A DNA stretch of 11,177 bases from Euperipatoides rowelli. Its lineage: Eukaryota; Onychophora; Udeonychophora; Euonychophora; Peripatopsidae. The position numbers were made by a program, and so were the translations under genes. The DNA lies in NCBI GenBank assembly GCA_003024985.2, contig PXIH01S0034294.1. One strand, 5' to 3'. Positions 7,445 through 11,177 of this stretch are shown here, one piece after another. The notes beneath the pieces are model-generated. The model was not told the DNA's origin. It worked only from the letters and a program-made list of their open reading frames with translations, and searched no databases. Position 1 is the first letter of the stretch. Every line of letters starts with the position of its first letter.

Positions 7445-7582
7445 ATAGGCTGCAATTTGAACATACCAGGTAAATTAAATATCTTCGCAGACTGGCTCTC
7501 ACGAAGTCCTGAACCCACAGAATTCTGTAGTATTTCTGCCATCAATAAAGTAGAGATGTTTTATCAATTGACAGGTTCTTAT
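7445..7582 (+). pseudogene. pol: RNase H C-terminal end (fragment)
   Basis: The frame reads IPGKLNIFADWLSRSPEPTE, the classic end of gypsy RNase H (PGK-x-N-x-x-AD-x-LSR), which links to the integrase. It is open to TAG 7583-7585. The residues just before it may continue in another frame (RLQFEH at about 7446-7464), implying a small indel. Only this tail remains of the RT-RNase H part. Confidence 0.85.
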
Positions 7583-7586
7583 TAGC

Positions 7587-7951
7587 CAAGAGGCTGATTC
7601 ATATTGTAAATATGTCAAAGATAGAATTTTAACTAATCAATTTCCAGGGAGAGTTTACTCTTGATGACAGTCAATTAGTTTTAAAAATAATAAAACATTT
7701 CAGGTCATTAGGTGGTTTGTATCGTACAAAGTGTAACCAGCATTGGTGATAATGTTATAGCAAATTACCATGACACTGAAATTAGTGGTCACCTCGCCTT
7801 GTTGAAAACAAACTTTATGGAAAATTCACGTCGTTTCACATGGAATACATGCAAAAGGCTATTCAGACCTATGTCTCCTCCTGTGACATTTGTCAGAAGA
7901 GGAGCTTGCCCTGTACTAAAGCACCTTTGCAACCTATATGCCCCAGTGTAG
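7587..7951 (+). pseudogene. pol: Integrase N-terminal zinc-binding domain (frameshifted)
   Basis: A linker EADSYCKYVKDRIL (to TGA 7662-7664) matches the EQQSDSYC linker of the minus-strand element. A second frame (SLDDSQLVLKIIKH, to TGA 7747-7749) continues it. A third frame gives ANYHDTEISGHLALLKT...RRFTW, the His-His half of the HHCC finger. The Cys half, SSCDICQKR, is in yet another frame at about 7882-7908. At least three frameshifts therefore break the domain, which in the intact enzyme binds zinc and supports multimerisation. Confidence 0.82.
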
Positions 7952-8357
7952 TCCCATTAGATAAGCTATTCATTGACATAGTCGGCCCTTTTTCCACCAC
8001 AAAAAAAGGGAATTAATATATTATATTGAGGACAGATGACTTGTCCAGATTCTCTATTGGGAGCCCTATAAAAATATGGAGGTAGAAACAATAGCAAAGG
8101 ATTATATGCTTAATGTTTTTGTTAGGTACAGCGGATCAAGGGAGATCGTGACAGACAGGGGGTGAAAATGACAGGTAAAATATTCCAGTCTTTGGGCAAT
8201 AAACTGAATACCAATCACGATTTAACCTCGCCTACCACCCTCTTCCAATGGGACCCTGGAGAGGGCTAATTCTAAAATTATCAATGTATTAGCAAAAATT
8301 TGTAAAGACAATTTCACTAACTAGGACAAAATTCTACCCCTGCACTGTTATCATTAA
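7843..8357 (+). pseudogene. pol: Integrase DDE catalytic core (stops and frameshift)
   Basis: The frame from 7843 (EYMQKAIQTYVSSCDICQKR) runs into FIDIVGPFSTTKKGN, with the first catalytic Asp at 7975-7977 and TAA at 8014-8016, then YIILRTDDLSRF to TAG 8083-8085. From about 8073 another frame gives VETIAKDYMLNVFVRYSG then REIVTDRG (second Asp 8154-8156), and in the same frame SSNGTLERANSKIINVL with the catalytic Glu at 8259-8261. The Asp-to-Glu interval is exactly 34 residues, near the canonical 35, and the first Asp-Asp interval is about 59, matching the minus-strand copy. Stops at 8163-8165 and 8322-8324 among others disable it. Confidence 0.87.
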
Positions 8358-9070
8358 ATTCTACTGTGCATAGGTCTATGGCAGAAAGCCCTTATAATAT
8401 CATGCACAGGTACGATCCTAGGGACCCCATGTCTGATTTTAACTTAAGTGATGTCAAATCGGATGATACTCCTGACATAATACAAGAGCTGACCAAGAGA
8501 ATGTATTTCGATAGGTGCCAGGTTTTGTCACATTTGGTTACTTTATCCATTAAATCTTGTAGATATCAAGCAGGAAAATTTAAGTTGAAAGAATATTTAA
8601 TAGGTCAGCCGGTATTAATACTGGATCCGATTTCCTATACAAGTGCAAATAGAAAAATGAAAACACATTTTAAAGAACCATACAGGGTAGTGTCTAAAAG
8701 TTCTATTGTAAACCATCAAGTCAGGAATATTGCTAATCCTAGAGAATATAAGAGTGTGCATATAGATTGACTTAAACCTTATTTTTATAGGACAATATTA
8801 AATGTTACACATCCTGAACAGGTAGCACAAAATAATAAATTTAGTGATAAGAATATTAATAAAATAAATAATGGGGTCAATAACAAGTTAAACTCTAATT
8901 TGGACAGTAGTTGTGCTTATCATGGTTCTTTGCAGCCGGATTGACCTGAATGTATTGGCTCCAACAGTATTGATTCAGGTCAAAATATGGGTCTCAACGT
9001 AACCCCTGTCCCAGCCAACTCTTTACCGACACACTGTACTCACTATTTCTTACGATCAATAAAAAAGTAA
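8345..9070 (+). pseudogene. pol: Integrase C-terminal domain and pol tail (two in-frame TGA)
   Basis: A single frame runs from about 8345 to TAA 9068-9070, broken only by TGA 8768-8770 and TGA 8942-8944. It opens with VHRSMAESPYNIMHRYDP, aligned with the matching segment of the minus-strand element. A helical basic stretch, IGQPVLILDP, and KEPYRVV (a degenerate GPY/F module) follow, then VHID directly followed by TGA and LKPYFY. Ty3/gypsy proteins usually have Arg here, so CGA to TGA is likely. An Asn/Lys-rich tail ends in HYFLRSIKK, mirroring the YFLR ending of the other element. The listed start is where the frame opens, not an initiation site. Longest well-kept piece of this element. Confidence 0.85.
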
Positions 9071-9071
9071 A

Positions 9072-9107
9072 GATGAAAAGAAATGGTGGAAACATGAATT
9101 TAGGGGG
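9072..9107 (+). promoter_or_regulatory. Purine-rich tract, candidate polypurine tract
   Basis: Directly after the pol stop come GATGAAAAGAAATGGTGG and, at 9102-9107, AGGGGG. Plus-strand DNA synthesis of LTR elements starts from a purine tract just before the 3' LTR, and this is in the right place. The exact primer is a guess. Confidence 0.45.
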
Positions 9108-9109
9108 CA

Positions 9110-9376
9110 TACATAGTTATGTATATGTATGTTATTTAGTACCGTACAAAATTAATACATTTCTCCTATCTGAAAAGGAAAGGAAATGTAGTTACTGTAT
9201 AAGGAATACAAATAGTTGTTTATTAAGTTACGCGGTGCCCTTCCGCCATTTTGCTTACTAAAATCTAGTATAAAAACCCTGTAGAGGGCTCCCCCTTCTA
9301 CTGAGTTATACATTTGATTAAAATTTTAGAGTAAGCTATATTCAAGAAAAAAAGAGAAGAGAAAAATAATTATGTA
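9110..9376 (+). repeat. Candidate 3' LTR (unverified boundaries)
   Basis: The segment after the purine tract starts TACATAGTT and an imperfect inverted match, AATTATGTA, ends at 9376. A TATA box (TATAAAAA, 9269-9276) lies inside, with an initiator-like ACTGAGTT about 30 bases on. TGGCGTTGGGG at 9381-9391 starts like a tRNA primer-binding site. LTRs normally begin TG and end CA, which these ends do not, and no second copy is available for comparison, so the call is tentative. Confidence 0.3.
9269..9276 (+). promoter_or_regulatory. TATA box (TATAAAAA)
   Basis: A good TATA match in the expected place for a U3 promoter of the plus-strand element, with a possible start site at about 9298-9304 (CTACTGAGTT). 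Activity unknown. Confidence 0.4.
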
Positions 9377-10430
9377 GTGATGGCGTTGGGGAAAGTATTA
9401 CCAGCGGTCTTGTGAAAACACATGAAAAGACATGGAAAACAAGGTGCAGTTGCACCTGAAATTGTAATAGATAATTTTTTTTGTTTGTTGACCTCGTGGC
9501 CAGCACTCATTAATTCAGGATTTGTTTTTTTTTTAACTTGTGTCTAAGTTATGTGTGCGTATCTTACTTGGTGAACTTTGAACCGTGGAAATGGTAGTGT
9601 AACACTTTTTTTCTTGTTTTTTTATCACGTTAAAAGCATTGTGATAAAAATGCAGTATATTTTTCCCACAGTTGGCTGATCAGATATAGAAGCAATTGTT
9701 ATTATGGCTAATTTTTATATTCACCTGTATTGCACTATGTATTGTTATCAAACAGTGTATCCATTTCTGTATCCCAACACTTATGTAAGAACTGTTGGAT
9801 TTTTTTTTGTGATTGCTCCGCTTTCTAGTTCTTTTATATACCCCCCCCCCCCCTTTATTTGGAGAATTTGCAGGGAATGTTATCTTCCCCATCTGTCTTG
9901 TCATCAAAATAACTTAATAAAATTTTACTTGGATGTTATGAGTGAGGGAGGGATATTAGCTAAATAATTTTTAAGCTCAAAAAGAAAAAAAAGAGAAATA
10001 AATGTTCTAGATCAGTTTTTTTTACCTCTTTAATGATAAATATAGATATTTTTGATCATTTTTTTTATGGAGAATGTATTTATTATTATTTTTTTAACAG
10101 TATTCACAAAAGAGACTTTGTTGAGAGAAGTTTTTTTTATTTTTTTGTATCAAGATTATTCTTAAAGAAAGAAGATATATTTGTAAAACTCTCAATTATT
10201 TAAAAAACAAAAAGGAATGTGTTTTTTAAAGAAAAATAAGACTAGTGAAAATAATGATGCTAGCAGCTTAGTTTATACCATTTTGTGCTGGAGTCATTCA
10301 TTATTGTTAGCATTAGTATTTGTAATATATCTTGAATCAATATCTTAATGTTTTTATATTGTTTGGTCTCTTACTATCAAGTCATCACTCCTTGTCTGCC
10401 TGTTAGGTTTTTACAGTAAGGTCGGGTGAA
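9377..10430. other. Gene-free AT-rich stretch
   Basis: No supported coding sequence. It contains a 7-bp hairpin (9442-9457), a run of 13 C (9841-9853), many poly(T) tracts between 10010 and 10150, and a polyadenylation-type AATAAA near 9917. The open frames crossing 9680-9967 on both strands run through the C run and look like chance. Confidence 0.5.
9442..9457. repeat. 7-bp inverted repeat with 2-base loop
   Basis: AGGTGCA (9442-9448) and TGCACCT (9451-9457) are exact reverse complements around GT. It also makes a CAGGTG-type E-box on the minus strand. Role unknown. Confidence 0.7.
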
Positions 10431-10523
10431 ATGGATCAAACTTCTATTGATTCAGATATTATGAGCCTCGACCCTCCTGTCGGGTTCCCCCTCCTTAACC
10501 CAGGGTTGTTTGTAATTACATAA
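10431..10523 (+). CDS. Tiny 30-codon ORF, unknown (weak)
   Basis: An ATG frame of 30 codons ends at TAA 10521-10523. It is acidic at first (Asp/Ser-rich), then Pro-rich with VGFPLLNPG. I do not recognise it. A T-rich stretch ending in TTTTTACAG precedes it by about 15 bases, so it could be the first codons after a splice acceptor. Its G-F-P-L-L core resembles the G-Y-P-L-L core of the ORF at 1921, also 30 codons. Both may be starts of decayed element genes, or coincidence. Confidence 0.2.
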   Translation: MDQTSIDSDIMSLDPPVGFPLLNPGLFVIT

Positions 10524-10915
10524 CACATTTTACAGACACCATTACAAGCCATGTTAAGGATATGTTTTTTTCAGGTGCCAATTCTTATATAAATATGTTC
10601 TAATAAAATAGGAGAAATTGGCTTTGTAAGTCTCAATTTTTTTTGTTAGAATAGGTTATCTTTGTTATTTTTAGATAGGCTATTGAGATTTTATTTCAAG
10701 GCATAAAGAGATGTGATTGCATAAATTACCAATCTAAGGTTAGTAACCAGACTTGATCGAGTTGCATTGGGACTCACCATTGTAGCCAGTTCCAGACTTG
10801 GTGTTTACTACCCCTGGGGATGATTATGACTGGGTAAGTTATACTCTAACCAGATTTGGTGACTTTGCAATTACATTGTCAAAGGTCTTGAAAATGATAG
10901 CCTCCCCCTATACTT
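10524..10915. other. Gene-free AT-rich stretch
   Basis: No coding region is supported. The phrase CCAGACTTG or CCAGATTTGGTG recurs near 10748, 10791 and 10850, hinting at a decayed local duplication. A consensus splice-donor-like GTAAGT occurs at about 10835, without any open frame to support an exon. Confidence 0.45.
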
Positions 10916-11163
10916 ACATTATGTCCATAATTTTTAGTAGAAGGGTACTGTGATCATTTATGCTTGGCTCATATTTGTGATCATTATTTAAAAATTATGG
11001 AAAGTGTCAAGTATTAATTAATACCCTACACTCTGACACACATTCTGTCCATAATTTTTAGTAGAAGGGTAATGTGATCATTTATGCTTGGCTCATATTT
11101 GTGATCATTATTTAAAGATTATGGAAGGTGTCAAGTATTAATTAATATACTGATACTCTGACA
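10916..11163. repeat. Two tandem 124-bp units, each with a 13-bp inverted repeat
   Basis: Unit 1 is 10916-11039 and unit 2 is 11040-11163. They match closely, with about four substitutions over the first 105 bases and a slightly more diverged end. In each, TCCATAATTTTTA (10924-10936; 11048-11060) faces TAAAAATTATGGA (10989-11001, perfect) or TAAAGATTATGGA (11113-11125, one mismatch), giving a 78-bp stem-loop. Two TGATCA sites per unit sit inside the arms (10951-10956, 10978-10983). This may be a satellite or a tandemly duplicated miniature transposon; the array may continue past the window end. Confidence 0.88.
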
Positions 11164-11177
11164 TGCACGCACACCAA

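Larger units (their letters stand above)
7445..9070 (+). mobile_element. Second decayed Ty3/gypsy fragment, opposite orientation, 5'-truncated
   Basis: The plus strand carries the end of RNase H, a complete but broken integrase and the pol C-terminus ending at TAA 9068-9070. Gag, protease, RT and most of RNase H are absent. The integrase is clearly related to that of the minus-strand element (shared IDI-GPFSTT, SDRG/TDRG, VH-S, EFNL/DFNL, VHID-LK and YFLR words) but is too diverged to be a recent duplicate. It carries several in-frame stops and frameshifts, so it is inactive. Its truncation point falls where the minus-strand gag fragment ends. Confidence 0.88.

Noticed and set aside
2268-9070. 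Reading both retroelements as the two ends of one element with inverted organisation
   Set aside because: Both contain the same integrase domain in diverged form, so they are two related elements and not parts of one.
9073-9261. 62-codon plus-strand frame after pol as an env or accessory gene
   Set aside because: Starts in the purine tract and lies in a probable LTR; no signal peptide, membrane segment or cysteine pattern of an envelope protein.
9680-9967. Overlapping frames on both strands near the C run
   Set aside because: They depend on translating a 13-C homopolymer and T-rich DNA; no other support.
10916-11163. CRISPR-like array
   Set aside because: Only two 124-bp units in direct contact with no unique spacers, in a eukaryotic context.

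Overview
The window looks like AT-rich nuclear DNA from an invertebrate animal. It has no operon layout, no ribosome-binding sites and no long open frames. It contains long noncoding stretches, splice-like signals, and decayed Ty3/gypsy (Metaviridae-type) LTR retrotransposons. The species cannot be fixed from the sequence. No intact host gene, tRNA, rRNA or CRISPR array was found.

Layout. Positions 1-1920 are gene-poor, with a possible small terminal exon at 862-958, short hairpins and degenerate repeats. From 7441 down to 2268 on the minus strand lies a dead Ty3/gypsy element in the order gag capsid fragment, zinc knuckle, aspartic protease, reverse transcriptase, RNase H, integrase (zinc finger, DDE core, GPY/F domain), acidic C-terminal tail. 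The order RT-RNaseH-integrase places it in Ty3/gypsy and not Ty1/copia. It carries many stops, frameshifts and deletions, including a frameshift inside the RT catalytic motif. A 746-bp non-autonomous DNA transposon (6362-7107) has jumped into its gag. It has 14-bp terminal inverted repeats and a perfect 6-bp target duplication, and the reading frame on both sides is in phase if the insertion is removed.

From about 7445 to 9070 on the plus strand is a second, related but different Ty3/gypsy fragment: the tail of RNase H, the whole integrase and the pol C-terminus. It is also full of stops. The two elements meet head to head near 7442, and each has lost its 5' part. After the plus-strand pol stop come a purine tract, a TATA box and a possible short LTR (9110-9376).

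Positions 9377-10915 are AT-rich noncoding DNA with one tiny ORF at 10431. The window ends in two tandem 124-bp units that each contain a 13-bp inverted repeat and paired TGATCA sites. The locus reads as a graveyard of nested mobile elements. I found no convincing new functional system; the best items are the nested DNA transposon, the head-to-head junction and the terminal tandem palindromic repeat.
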